From: Silicimonas sp.
Lineage (GTDB): Bacteria; Pseudomonadota; Alphaproteobacteria; Rhodobacterales; Rhodobacteraceae
NCBI GenBank assembly: GCA_013002465.1
Contig: JABDJO010000001.1
Coordinates: 1-33,851 of the forward strand
DNA length: 33,851 nucleotides
Direction: 5' to 3'
Shown: one piece after another, positions 8,443-16,268 of the stretch
How the letters are laid out: the number at the start of each line of letters is the position of its first letter
Position numbering within the stretch: position 1 is the first letter of the stretch
The notes under the pieces: model-generated
Databases searched by the model: none
Seen by the model: only the letters and a program-made list of their open reading frames with translations
What the model was told of the DNA's origin: nothing
Made by a program: the position numbers and the translations under genes

Positions 8443-8458
8443 GTCCTTCATTCAGGAC
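8443..8458 (-). promoter_or_regulatory. Hairpin enclosing the metA ribosome-binding site
   Basis: On the minus strand GTCCT, GAATGA, AGGAC form a 5-bp stem with a 6-nt loop. The 3' arm includes the AGGA that would be the metA Shine-Dalgarno, 8 nt before the ATG at 8435. It could lower translation, but the stem is short and may be chance. Confidence 0.3.
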
Positions 8459-8788
8459 TTTCGAGATAGCGACCGCCCGGAGGTTGCACAAGACCATTGG
8501 TTTTGGGGAGAATTGCTGCGTTAGGGTGCCTTCTTGTTGCAATGCGTATGGGGTGAGGGGCGGTGCACCTGCCGGACAGGCGGCACCGGCGTAAGGGCGG
8601 TTGAGCGGGTTGGCATTTGCGGGCATTGATCGTGGATTGCCATCTTGGGACGATGTGGGCGAATCCGAATATTCGCCGTGCCTGGAATATTTGTGGTGCG
8701 ACGGGCGATGGAGTACGTATTGGCGACCAATCGGGTTGATCGGGACCGCCCGCGATTTCTGATCCATTCGAGCAACGAGAGAAGCGTT
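8459..8788. other. Intergenic region between divergent metA and the hydrolase operon
   Basis: About 330 bases with no gene I can support. Open frames on both strands here have irregular composition, and several are rich in Arg/Pro as out-of-frame GC-rich DNA is. The promoters for metA (minus) and the downstream plus-strand operon should lie here, but no clear -35/-10 pair stands out. Confidence 0.45.
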
Positions 8789-8896
8789 ATGACACCCCAA
8801 AAACCGGAAATGCCGGGACCCAGCACTGGTGAGGCCAGCCGGTACAGCCTGCGGCGTAGGAACGACGCCATGCGCAAGACGATGCCGCCGATCTGA
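8789..8896 (+). CDS. Possible 35-residue leader ORF coupled to the hydrolase gene
   Basis: A short ORF beginning MTPQKPEMPGPSTG and ending in RKTMPPI. Its TGA (8894-8896) shares one base with the hydrolase ATG (TGATG). GAGAAG lies about 5 nt before its ATG, whereas the hydrolase start has no recognisable ribosome site of its own, so translation of this ORF would explain hydrolase expression. I recognise no family, signal or membrane segment. It may be a coupling leader, a small protein, or a chance frame. Confidence 0.35.
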   Translation: MTPQKPEMPGPSTGEASRYSLRRRNDAMRKTMPPI

Positions 8897-9591
8897 TGCG
8901 GGAACCCCTGGTCCTGTTGCCCGGCATGATGTGCGACGGGCGGCTATTTGCGCCGCAGATCGCCGCCTTTTCGCATGAACACCCGGTGCTGGTGGCCCCT
9001 TTGACGGGGGCCGATACCATGAGCGCGCTGGCGACTGCGGTGCTTGCCATCGCGCCGCCGCGTTTTGCGCTGGCGGGCCTGTCGATGGGCGGGATTGTTG
9101 CAATGGAGATGATCCGGCAGGCGCCGGACCGGATCAGCCGACTGGCGCTTCTGGATACCAACGCTCTGGCCGATCCGCCGGGGTTTGCCGCGAAGCGTGA
9201 GGCTCAGGTTGAAAAAGCGCTGAGCGGTGAATTACGTTCGGTCATGCGGGACGAAATGAAGCCGAACTATCTGACCGACGGGCCGGACCGTGATGCCATC
9301 CTGGACCTTTGCATGGAAATGGCCGAGGATCTTGGTCCCCGGGTCTTTGCCAGGCAATCCGCCGCGCTTCAGCACCGGCCTGACCAATGTGAAACCCTGA
9401 AATCCGTGCGTGTGCCCTCGCTTGTACTGTGCGGCGAAGATGACCGGCTTTGCCCGCTCAGGCGCCATGAACTGATGCACGATCTGATCGAGGGATCCCG
9501 GCTTGCGGTAATCGCCGGCGCGGGTCACCTGCCGACACTGGAACAACCCGACCTTACAAACAGGACATTGAACGAATGGCTGAAACTGTGA
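8896..9591 (+). CDS. Alpha/beta fold hydrolase
   Basis: A 231-residue cytosolic alpha/beta hydrolase. It starts EPLVLLPGMMCDGRLFAPQ, has the nucleophile elbow GLSMGG (S63), the acid in LCGEDDRLCP and the base in GAGHLPT, so the triad is complete. The short cap and GMMCDGRLF start resemble esterase/lactonase-like members. It overlaps the next gene by 16 bp and is probably in one operon with the RraA and isomerase genes, so it may open a lactone or ester in the same pathway; that is inference. Confidence 0.85.
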   Translation: MREPLVLLPGMMCDGRLFAPQIAAFSHEHPVLVAPLTGADTMSALATAVLAIAPPRFALAGLSMGGIVAMEMIRQAPDRISRLALLDTNALADPPGFAAKREAQVEKALSGELRSVMRDEMKPNYLTDGPDRDAILDLCMEMAEDLGPRVFARQSAALQHRPDQCETLKSVRVPSLVLCGEDDRLCPLRRHELMHDLIEGSRLAVIAGAGHLPTLEQPDLTNRTLNEWLKL

Positions 9592-10286
9592 TCCCCGACG
9601 ACCTGCTGGCGCTGTTGCGCTCGGTCGATACACCGACGGTTTGCAACGCGATCGAAGTGGTCCAGGGCAAACGCGGATTCAACCGCTTTACCCGTGGCAC
9701 CATGCAGCATTCGAAGCCGGGCGATCCGGCCACGGTGGGGTTTGCCCGCACGGCCAAAATATCGGGTCTGGCACCGCCCATTGAACCGGCTGACGTTATC
9801 CGCGCGCGGCGCATGGATTATTTTCGGTCAATGGCGGGGGGGGGCGGTCCGACCGCGGCAGTTGTCGAAGACGTGGATTATCCCAACTGCATTGCCGGGT
9901 GGTGGGGCGAAGTTCACGTTGCGGTACACAAAGGGCTGGGGCTTGCCGGTGCCGTCACCAACGGTGTGATGCGCGACCTCGATGTCATCGACGAGGGATT
10001 CCCGGTACTGGCAGGCTCGATCGGGCCAAGCCACGCCTTCGTGCATGTGGTCGAGATCGGCACCCCGGTCAACGTCATGGGAATGCGCGTGGCGCAGGAC
10101 GAGTTGATCCACGCTGACCGTCATGGTGCCCTGGTGATCCCTGACGAGGTGATCCCAGAGCTGAAGACGGCCATTGAAACCGTGGTCTCTTGCGAAGCTA
10201 TCGTTCTGGAACCGGCCCGTGCGCCCGGGTTCAACATCGAAAAGCTGGAAGAGGCCTGGGCCAGGTTCGAAGCGGCCAGAACCTGA
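9576..10286 (+). CDS. RraA family protein (HMG/CHA aldolase-like)
   Basis: A 236-residue RraA-fold protein. The family includes divalent-metal aldolases that cleave 4-hydroxy-4-methyl-2-oxoglutarate or decarboxylate oxaloacetate, and also the RNase E inhibitor RraA. The block GAVTNGVMRDLD at about 125-136, with R133 and D134, is the catalytic-type motif, so this copy looks enzymatic. The N-terminal DTPTVCNAIE and the later HADRHGALVIP are also typical. It overlaps the hydrolase by 16 bp and is followed by an isomerase, which fits a sugar-acid or hydroxy-acid catabolic role rather than RNase control. The substrate is unknown. Confidence 0.85.
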   Translation: MAETVIPDDLLALLRSVDTPTVCNAIEVVQGKRGFNRFTRGTMQHSKPGDPATVGFARTAKISGLAPPIEPADVIRARRMDYFRSMAGGGGPTAAVVEDVDYPNCIAGWWGEVHVAVHKGLGLAGAVTNGVMRDLDVIDEGFPVLAGSIGPSHAFVHVVEIGTPVNVMGMRVAQDELIHADRHGALVIPDEVIPELKTAIETVVSCEAIVLEPARAPGFNIEKLEEAWARFEAART

Positions 10287-10333
10287 GGCGGAGCAGCATT
10301 GTGAACCCCGAGATGCTGATCAGAGCTGCGATG

Positions 10334-10358
10334 CCCGATGCGGTCGATACGCATCGGG
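10334..10358 (+). promoter_or_regulatory. Perfect hairpin between the RraA and isomerase genes
   Basis: CCCGATGCG, GTCGATA, CGCATCGGG: a perfect 9-bp stem with a 7-nt loop in the 119-nt gap. No T-run follows. It could be an mRNA-stability hairpin, an attenuating structure or an operator. Confidence 0.45.
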
Positions 10359-10405
10359 AAGGCGCCTGCGCTTTGTCCCGGCGTCGTCAACTCAGGTAAC
10401 GTCCC

Positions 10406-11182
10406 ATGCCACGATTTTCCGCCAATGTTTCAATGATGTTCACCGAGCACACGTTCCTCGACCGGTTTGCAGCCGCTCGGGATGCGGGGTTCGAAGCGGT
10501 TGAGTTCCAGTTCCCCTATGACCATGCGCCGGACGAGATCGGGCGCGCGGTGCGCGACAACGGTCTTGCGGTCTCGGTCTTCAATCTGTCCCCTGGCGAT
10601 TGGCAATCGGGTGAGCGCGGCTTTGCTGCCTTGCCGGGGCGGGAAGCCGGTTTTCGCGCGACGGTCACCCAGGCCTTGCCATATGCCGAGGCCGTGGGGG
10701 CCAAGCGGCTGCATGCGATGGCGGGGATTGCCAAGCCGGGCGCGGACACCGAAGCCGTCTTTCTGGACAACATCAGGTACGGCGCCGACAGGTTGGCCGA
10801 GGCAGGGTTGGAGTTGCTGATCGAGCCGATCAATCCACGCGCGATCCCCGGGTATTTCCTGTCGACGACCTCCGAGGCCACGGCACTGATAAAGCGCATC
10901 GCCCATCCCGGCGTGCGCCTTCAGTTCGACATTTTCCATCACCAGATCACGCGCGGCGATGTCATCCAATCGCTGACCGAGTGCCGGGATCTGATCGGTC
11001 ACATCCAGATCGCAGGCGTTCCCGATCGCCATGAACCGGACATCGGGGAATTGAATTATGCCGATATATTCCAGCATGTTGACAGCCTTGGTTATTCCGG
11101 ATGGATCGGCTGTGAATACACCCCCAAAGCAGGCACGCGCGAAGGACTTGGCTGGTTGCGCGACCTTGGTGGCACTGGGTAG
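10406..11182 (+). CDS. Hydroxypyruvate isomerase / 2-oxo-tetronate isomerase family protein
   Basis: A 258-residue TIM-barrel protein of the xylose-isomerase-like superfamily, close to Hyi/OtnI. It starts with PRFSANVSMMFTEHTFLDRF, a hallmark of this group. Likely metal and catalytic residues are E140 (LLIEPIN), D175 (QFDIFHHQ) and E237 (CEYTPK), with HIQIAGVPDRHEPDIGELNY between them. Known members interconvert hydroxypyruvate and tartronate semialdehyde, or tetronate derivatives. Together with the RraA-type aldolase upstream this suggests C3/C4 sugar-acid catabolism. No kinase or dehydrogenase partner is in view. Confidence 0.87.
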   Translation: MPRFSANVSMMFTEHTFLDRFAAARDAGFEAVEFQFPYDHAPDEIGRAVRDNGLAVSVFNLSPGDWQSGERGFAALPGREAGFRATVTQALPYAEAVGAKRLHAMAGIAKPGADTEAVFLDNIRYGADRLAEAGLELLIEPINPRAIPGYFLSTTSEATALIKRIAHPGVRLQFDIFHHQITRGDVIQSLTECRDLIGHIQIAGVPDRHEPDIGELNYADIFQHVDSLGYSGWIGCEYTPKAGTREGLGWLRDLGGTG

Positions 11183-11206
11183 GAGCCGCGAATTCGTCGA
11201 TTGGGC

Positions 11207-12061
11207 TCAGCCCAGAGCGTCGGCGATGATGTCGGTCAGATCGGCTTCGCTTGTCACCCGTGCAACATCGTCGGCCTTCAGCGTCACGCCCCAGTTTTCG
11301 GCCATGGCGCGATAGCGGGGCTGGCGGTGTGCCAGGGCGCGACGGTAGGCCCATCTGACAAAGGCGTCGGGATCGACCGTGTCGGGGTTGGCGGCGGTTT
11401 CGGCAAGGTAGTCGGCCCAGGCGGTGGTCAGGAAATCCTCTTGATAACACATGGGCTTGGGCGCTTTGTCGAAGCGGCGGGCAAGTTCTTCGGAATGATC
11501 TTCGGTGCCTTCGATCCAGACCATCAGAAGGGCACCGGAAAGAACCGAGAGCACTTCGTCTTCGGGATCATCGGGGGCCACGATTTCACAGATCGAGCCC
11601 GAGGTGTCGCAGACGAAATTGTCATAGCCGTAGATGTCGTGGGCGCGGTCGATGAAATGAGCGGTGTCCAGCATGGCGGATTTTTCCGCCGCGCGGTGCT
11701 GCGCCTGCCGGTGCAGGTATTCCTCCCACGGGACGCCGCCTTTTTCGGGATCGCCGGGCTTGCCAAGATAGGTCGACAGGGGCGAGAGATCGTTGAAGGT
11801 GATGTTCGAGCCCACATGCACGCTGTCGGTCATCAGAAGGCCGCGCAAAAGCGGGCTTTTCATCGCCTCGCGTTTCAGGTTGTCGGCGATAAATTCGCCC
11901 ATGTAGCGCGTGCCGATGCGGTAATCGACGGAATAGTGAAACCAGTTCCCATTGGCGCGCAGCATGTTCGAGACGTGGGTCTTGCCCAGCCCCGACATGC
12001 CAAACAGCATGATCCGCTTTTCGGAGGCGTTCCGCCAGTCTGATGCACTGTTGTAAAGCAT
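11207..12061 (-). CDS. P-loop ATPase/kinase-like protein, function unknown
   Basis: A 284-residue protein with Walker A GMSGLGKT at 21-28 (K27) near the N-terminus, followed by HYSVDYRIGTRYM, which resembles the acceptor-binding region of small-molecule kinases. The middle has YDNFVCDTSGSICEI and VLSGALLMVWIEGT, probably the Walker B strand and core. GAGGA precedes the ATG by about 5 nt. I know it only as an uncharacterised ATPase of alphaproteobacteria. It is convergent with the isomerase gene and 50 nt after the EamA gene on the same strand. Confidence 0.75.
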   Translation of the reverse strand: MLYNSASDWRNASEKRIMLFGMSGLGKTHVSNMLRANGNWFHYSVDYRIGTRYMGEFIADNLKREAMKSPLLRGLLMTDSVHVGSNITFNDLSPLSTYLGKPGDPEKGGVPWEEYLHRQAQHRAAEKSAMLDTAHFIDRAHDIYGYDNFVCDTSGSICEIVAPDDPEDEVLSVLSGALLMVWIEGTEDHSEELARRFDKAPKPMCYQEDFLTTAWADYLAETAANPDTVDPDAFVRWAYRRALAHRQPRYRAMAENWGVTLKADDVARVTSEADLTDIIADALG

Positions 12062-12111
12062 ACCCGTCCTCGTTCGGGACCCGGGTTACGGTGCGGGGCG
12101 CTTTGGGTCAA

Positions 12112-13026
12112 TCAGAGTTGACGTTTTTTCGACAGGGCGTGACCGAGGCGCCCGTCGAGGATCAAAAGCCCGAGGGCCAGAAGCGCAAAGCCGAGATAGG
12201 CGGAGGGCTGCAGGGTTTCGGCACGGAACGTGGCACCCAGAACAATGGCGATTGGCGGGATCATCAGGGTGACCAGAAGAAGGTTGCCCGCCCCCGCAGC
12301 GGCAAGGATGCGATAATAGAGGATATAGGCAAGGGCGGTCGCGGCCAGGGCGTAATACGCGATGGCGATCCAGGTGTCGGGTTGCAGGCGCATCGGCAAG
12401 GGGCCTTCGACGACCCAGGCCAGCGGCAAGGCGACGAAGGTGGATCCGGTGAGCATCCCGGCGGCGGCCACGAGGGGCGGCTGGTCCGAGAGTTTGGCCC
12501 GCGCCCAGCTTCCGGCAAGGGCATAGCTTACTGTCCCGGCGATTACGGCCAGTTGCGCCAGCGAGCGCAGGTCAAGCGACGTCAGCGCGCTGGCACCGAT
12601 GGCAAGGGCGACCCCGGCAAAGCCAAGGGTGACGCCGATGGCGCGCGCAGTCGTCAGACGTTCGTCGGGAAAGACGAGGGCCGCCACCAGGACGGCCCAG
12701 ATGGCAGTCGCGGCATTCAGGATGGCGGTCAGCCCGCTTTCAATCGAAAGCTGCCCCCAGGACATGAGCGTGAAGGGGATGACGTTGTTGAGGCAGCCCA
12801 TGACAAGGAACGCGCCCCAGATGCGCGCGCTTGTCGGGACTTTCAGCCGCTTCCAGGCCACGATCCCCCAAAGCACAAGGGCCGCCCAAAGCACCCGATG
12901 CGCGACCGATGAGAGGAACCCGATTTCGTCGAGCGCGGTGCGGATGGCCAGAAACGAGCCGCCCCAAAGGAGGGCCAGCAAGCCAAGGTCGATCCAGGCG
13001 CGAAGGGGGATGCGGGCGTCGGTCAT
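12112..13026 (-). CDS. EamA/DMT-superfamily transporter
   Basis: A 304-residue inner-membrane protein with about ten hydrophobic segments arranged as two EamA repeats, the normal layout. The first repeat holds LLWGGSFLAIRTALDEI, the second ALAATALAYILYYRIL and the late IPPIAIVLGA; ends are basic (SKKRQL). Such proteins export or import metabolites and amino acids; the substrate cannot be inferred. It is not closely similar to the other EamA gene at 14312-15184. Confidence 0.88.
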   Translation of the reverse strand: MTDARIPLRAWIDLGLLALLWGGSFLAIRTALDEIGFLSSVAHRVLWAALVLWGIVAWKRLKVPTSARIWGAFLVMGCLNNVIPFTLMSWGQLSIESGLTAILNAATAIWAVLVAALVFPDERLTTARAIGVTLGFAGVALAIGASALTSLDLRSLAQLAVIAGTVSYALAGSWARAKLSDQPPLVAAAGMLTGSTFVALPLAWVVEGPLPMRLQPDTWIAIAYYALAATALAYILYYRILAAAGAGNLLLVTLMIPPIAIVLGATFRAETLQPSAYLGFALLALGLLILDGRLGHALSKKRQL

Positions 13027-13074
13027 GGGCCTTGTCTATGGGACGGCGAAGCGTGTCGCGACCCGGAACTTGCG

Positions 13075-13103
13075 AAAAAGCCCCGCCGGTCAGGCAGGGC
13101 TTT
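13075..13103 (-). terminator. Rho-independent terminator after the FadL-type gene
   Basis: On the minus strand GCCCTGCC, TGACC, GGCGGGGC form a stem with one wobble pair, followed by TTTTT. It starts about 24 nt past the stop of the outer-membrane protein gene. Confidence 0.85.
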
Positions 13104-13126
13104 CCATGTGCGGTTATGTATCTGAC

Positions 13127-14200
13127 CTAGAAGGTAAAGCCGACTTTGACGCCTGCCGCGACAGCAGAGTTATTCTGGAACATGGCGCCAGAAAAACTTG
13201 TTGCATCGCCGACATCGACATAGCGGATCCCGCCGGTGATCTTCATGTTGTCCTTGGAATAGACGGCACCCAGACCCACCGATGTGAAACCATCGGTCGG
13301 CCCAAGGTTGCCGGTGACGCTGCCGGTGGTTTCTTCATGGCTGATTGAGCCGAGGACCGACCACGTTTCGTTCAGGCGGCGGCCAACACCAAGCGTGTAG
13401 GTGATCCGGTCGTCTTCGAAAAAGACCAGCGGGCGCGGAGAGCCACCCGAGTAAACTGGCGGGTCGATGACGGTGCTGGACCACTCTGCCCAACGAACCG
13501 ACCCGAAGACGAGCGTGTCTTCGGCGATACCCGACTGGAATTCTAAGTTGACGGCCTGCGGCAGCTTCACCCTTTCGATGACTGCCGGAAAGACCATGGG
13601 ACCGACTGCCTCGGTCAATTCCAGGTCGTGCGATGTTTCAGAGATATAGGTCAGCGCGACCCGCAGGGCGATTTCAGGCTTTTCATAGGCGACGCCAGCC
13701 AGATAACCTAACGTGAGGTCGGTGTTGGAATTGATGCTGTAGGTGCCTGGGATTGGAGGCAGCACTGCTTCGGCCTGCAGCGTCTGGGCACGAAGTCCGC
13801 CATAGAAGCTGACGTTAGTGGGCATGTTGTATTGCAGGATGCCAGTCAGTGCATGGCTTCGGACTGACGCGGTCGAGCCAGCGAACGGGTGGCCGGTGCC
13901 TGTCGGATAGTTGGTATCCGCGCCATAGGGCTGATCGTAGATGATCGCATAGGACCATGTGTCGTTTATGTCGGCTTTGTAGGCCGCGCCGAAGTTCAGA
14001 TAACTTTCGAGCATGCTGCCGGAATTCACGCCCAACACGCCCGACACATCGGGCGATACATGCGACAAATTAAACTCAAGATATCTGCCTTCCTCGAACA
14101 GGACACCCACGGATTGTGTTGTCCGTTCCAGCCCGCCCGAAAATGCGGCGGATCCTGCCAATAGCGCCACGGTTGTGGCGGTTCCAAATACGTACTTCAT
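13127..14200 (-). CDS. OmpP1/FadL/TodX-type outer-membrane transport protein
   Basis: A 357-residue beta-barrel protein. A signal peptide (MKYVFGTATTVALLAGSAAFSGG) leads to ERTTQSVGVLFEEGRYLEFNLSHV, the usual start in this group. Alternating strand-like segments follow, and the chain ends VAAGVKVGFTF with the terminal Phe that marks outer-membrane barrels. FadL-type channels carry long-chain fatty acids or other hydrophobic compounds. The start at 14200 is chosen because GGAGGGG lies just before it; a TTG at 14212 would place that site inside the gene. A terminator follows. Confidence 0.9.
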   Translation of the reverse strand: MKYVFGTATTVALLAGSAAFSGGLERTTQSVGVLFEEGRYLEFNLSHVSPDVSGVLGVNSGSMLESYLNFGAAYKADINDTWSYAIIYDQPYGADTNYPTGTGHPFAGSTASVRSHALTGILQYNMPTNVSFYGGLRAQTLQAEAVLPPIPGTYSINSNTDLTLGYLAGVAYEKPEIALRVALTYISETSHDLELTEAVGPMVFPAVIERVKLPQAVNLEFQSGIAEDTLVFGSVRWAEWSSTVIDPPVYSGGSPRPLVFFEDDRITYTLGVGRRLNETWSVLGSISHEETTGSVTGNLGPTDGFTSVGLGAVYSKDNMKITGGIRYVDVGDATSFSGAMFQNNSAVAAGVKVGFTF

Positions 14201-14311
14201 TTCCCCTCCCAAAGAGATCCTGGCTGCGCTTATATGCGACCCCTTTCGGTTTTCGGTTCTTAACCGTGCGTTACCTTAGCCGGTTTAACGCAACGTCACA
14301 AAACATTTGAG
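14201..14311. promoter_or_regulatory. Upstream region of the FadL-type gene, with a CtrA-like box
   Basis: It contains TTAA, 7 nt, TTAC at 14260-14274, one base off the CtrA consensus TTAA-N7-TTAA. On the minus strand a TATAAG at about 14234-14229 could be a -10 for the outer-membrane gene. Both calls rest on short matches. Confidence 0.25.
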
Positions 14312-15184
14312 TCACTTGGGCTTACGGGCCTCGGCAAGAAGGTTCGAATAGTTGCCGAAAAAGATCAGTCCGGCGCCGAAAAGAACCCAGACGTTGAGCG
14401 GTTCGGCGTAAAACAGGGCGCCGACAACCGCGATGGCGGGCAGGCGCACGAAATCCATCGGGGTGACGACGATGGCCGGGGCGACGGCAAGGGCATTCGT
14501 AAGACAGGTGTGCGCGATGAGACCCGCGCAGCCGATCGTGACAACCCAGGGCCAGGCCGCGGCGGACGGCCAGGTAATGTCTCCGTCCCATCCGGTGGCG
14601 ATCAGGCCCATGACGGCCTGCATCACCGTCAGCCAGAACAGCACGCCAAGGATGGTTTCGGTGCGGGTCAGCAACTTGGTGGTCACGATGGAACAGGCGA
14701 ACCCGATGGCCGAGGCGGCGGCAAGGGTCAGCCCCAGGGGATCGCCGCCGACACCCGGTTGCACGACGAAAAGGACACCGACAAAGCCAAGGACAACGGC
14801 CATGACGCGGGGGCGGGTCAGTTTTTCACCCGCGAAGATCAGCGCGAAGATCACCACCCAGATCGGGCTGGTGAATTCCAACGCAAAGACCTGTGCCAGC
14901 GAAATCAGCGGCAAGGCGGTGAACCAAAGGTTCTGGCCGGTGAAATGCCCCAGATTGCGCAACAGATGCAGGGGCAGGCGGTCGGTGCGGACTTCGCGGA
15001 TTTTGCCGGTGGCGAACCCGATGACCAGAACGATGAAAAGCCCGATGAACGAGCGATACATCATCATTTCAAAGCTATCGAGTTCGTGCGAAATTGCCCG
15101 GCCCGCAATGGCCATGGATGAAAAGGCGAAGATGCCTCCGACCATCCAGAGCGCGGCCAGAAGTGGCCGCTGCTCGTCGATCAT
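14312..15184 (-). CDS. EamA/DMT-superfamily transporter
   Basis: A 290-residue inner-membrane protein with about ten hydrophobic segments in two EamA repeats, including FSSMAIAGRAISHELDSFEM in the first, LEFTSPIWVVIFA after it and DFVRLPAIAVVGALFYAEP near the end. These match DMT proteins of the RhaT/EamA type that export metabolites. The start overlaps the YdcF stop by ATGA (4 bp), so the two are one operon and may act together at the membrane. Substrate unknown. Confidence 0.88.
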   Translation of the reverse strand: MIDEQRPLLAALWMVGGIFAFSSMAIAGRAISHELDSFEMMMYRSFIGLFIVLVIGFATGKIREVRTDRLPLHLLRNLGHFTGQNLWFTALPLISLAQVFALEFTSPIWVVIFALIFAGEKLTRPRVMAVVLGFVGVLFVVQPGVGGDPLGLTLAAASAIGFACSIVTTKLLTRTETILGVLFWLTVMQAVMGLIATGWDGDITWPSAAAWPWVVTIGCAGLIAHTCLTNALAVAPAIVVTPMDFVRLPAIAVVGALFYAEPLNVWVLFGAGLIFFGNYSNLLAEARKPK

Positions 15185-15813
15185 TCGAGGTACTTAAGGT
15201 AATTTTCCCGTGGCACATCACCGGCGGCGGCGGCACTTGCGGCGGCGGCGCGCAGCACGTTCAGCGGCCATTTGAGCGATTCCCAAAGCAGGCCCTGGCT
15301 GATCTGGAACCCGCCATCGGGGTCGGCTGCATAGTTGGTCACGTCGGAAAAACCGGCCCACCTGAACGAGGCCTTGGCGCGCAACAGGTGGTAACGATGG
15401 GTCACGATGATGATCGGAGCGGTTTTGTCCAGGCTTTCGATGTCTGCTGTGAACAGGGCGTTCTGCAGGGTCGAGCGCGACTGGTTTTCAACCAGGATCG
15501 CCTCGGCCGGGACACCGGCTTCGAGGGCGGCGTCGCGCATGAATTCGGCCACCGGAGGTTCGCCACCGCCGGTCATTACCAAAAGCGGGGCGGCCCCTGC
15601 TTCGTAAAGGGCAAGGGCGGCATCAAAGCGGGCTTGGGTTTCACCGCTGAGACCAGCGCTGTTCTTGCCCGCGTTTCCGGCCAGAACGACAATTGCGTCA
15701 CCCGACGGCGCTTCGGGGTCGGCCTGATATAGCGCGACGTAAAGCGCGGTTCCGATCAACGCCGTCCAAATTGACAGAATCGCAATCGCAAATATCCATC
15801 GAATCAATGCCAT
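15181..15813 (-). CDS. YdcF family (DUF218) protein
   Basis: A 210-residue protein with one N-terminal membrane segment (about 5-29) and a DUF218 domain: DAIVVLAGNAGKNSAGLSGE, the RFDAALALYEAGAAPLLVMTGGG block, AILVENQSRSTLQNA, and IIIVTHRYHLLRA. Members include SanA and YdcF, linked to envelope integrity or nucleotide-type ligand binding without a settled reaction. The stop overlaps the downstream EamA start by 4 bp. Confidence 0.87.
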   Translation of the reverse strand: MALIRWIFAIAILSIWTALIGTALYVALYQADPEAPSGDAIVVLAGNAGKNSAGLSGETQARFDAALALYEAGAAPLLVMTGGGEPPVAEFMRDAALEAGVPAEAILVENQSRSTLQNALFTADIESLDKTAPIIIVTHRYHLLRAKASFRWAGFSDVTNYAADPDGGFQISQGLLWESLKWPLNVLRAAAASAAAAGDVPRENYLKYLE

Positions 15814-15935
15814 ACCAAAAAATCCACATCCCAGTAGCCACGTTGCTTTTGTGTCTAAGGAAAAGCCGTCCGAGGGGCGAGCATTTCCTTAAATTCTTCT
15901 GAATACTGTCGCAAATCGTGGCTAATCCACCAGAA

Positions 15936-16211
15936 TCAACCCTCTTTGATCTGAAAATCGCGTTGAATTCCTGACGTCGAAATGCCCCAGGCGCTGGCCT
16001 TGGTGCGGGCCTGATGGGTCTCGAAATCGGCGCGCGACGTAAAGGTTTCATCGACCTGAAAGATCAGTGGATCGTCGGTAACGGCAATGTCGAAACGCTC
16101 GCATCCCGGTTCGTCGCGGGTCAGGCGGATGTGGTCGTCAAGATGGTCGCGGACGATGCTTGCTTCAGTGTCGTTGGCGCAGATCAGACGGCCTGTCAGG
16201 TGGATTTTCAC
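15936..16211 (-). CDS. ABM-domain small monooxygenase-like protein
   Basis: A 91-residue ferredoxin-like dimeric alpha/beta barrel protein of the antibiotic biosynthesis monooxygenase (quinol monooxygenase) family. It starts with the strand KIHLTGRLICAND, then has HIRLTRDEPGCERFDIAVTDDP, FQVDETFTSRADFETHQART, the usual order. Members are cofactor-free oxygenases or have no known activity. It follows guaA by about 57 nt on the same strand. Confidence 0.8.
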   Translation of the reverse strand: MKIHLTGRLICANDTEASIVRDHLDDHIRLTRDEPGCERFDIAVTDDPLIFQVDETFTSRADFETHQARTKASAWGISTSGIQRDFQIKEG

Positions 16212-16268
16212 GAACTGGCGCTCCTTGATTTCCGGCGTTGAGTCCCCGCGGTGCAGGATGGGGTTGGA

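Noticed and set aside
8436..8600. SAM-II riboswitch before metA
   Set aside because: The conserved SAM-II words and pseudoknot pattern were not recognisable; only a short hairpin over the ribosome site is present.
8521..8877. A minus-strand frame of 118 codons between metA and the hydrolase gene, with a hydrophobic stretch near its start
   Set aside because: It turns into low-complexity Arg/Pro/Thr-rich sequence, has no good ribosome site and would cover the upstream regions of two divergent units.
15094..15732. A long plus-strand frame opposite the EamA and YdcF genes
   Set aside because: It is an antisense shadow in GC-rich DNA; the opposite strand encodes recognisable DUF218 and EamA proteins with a 4-bp overlap.
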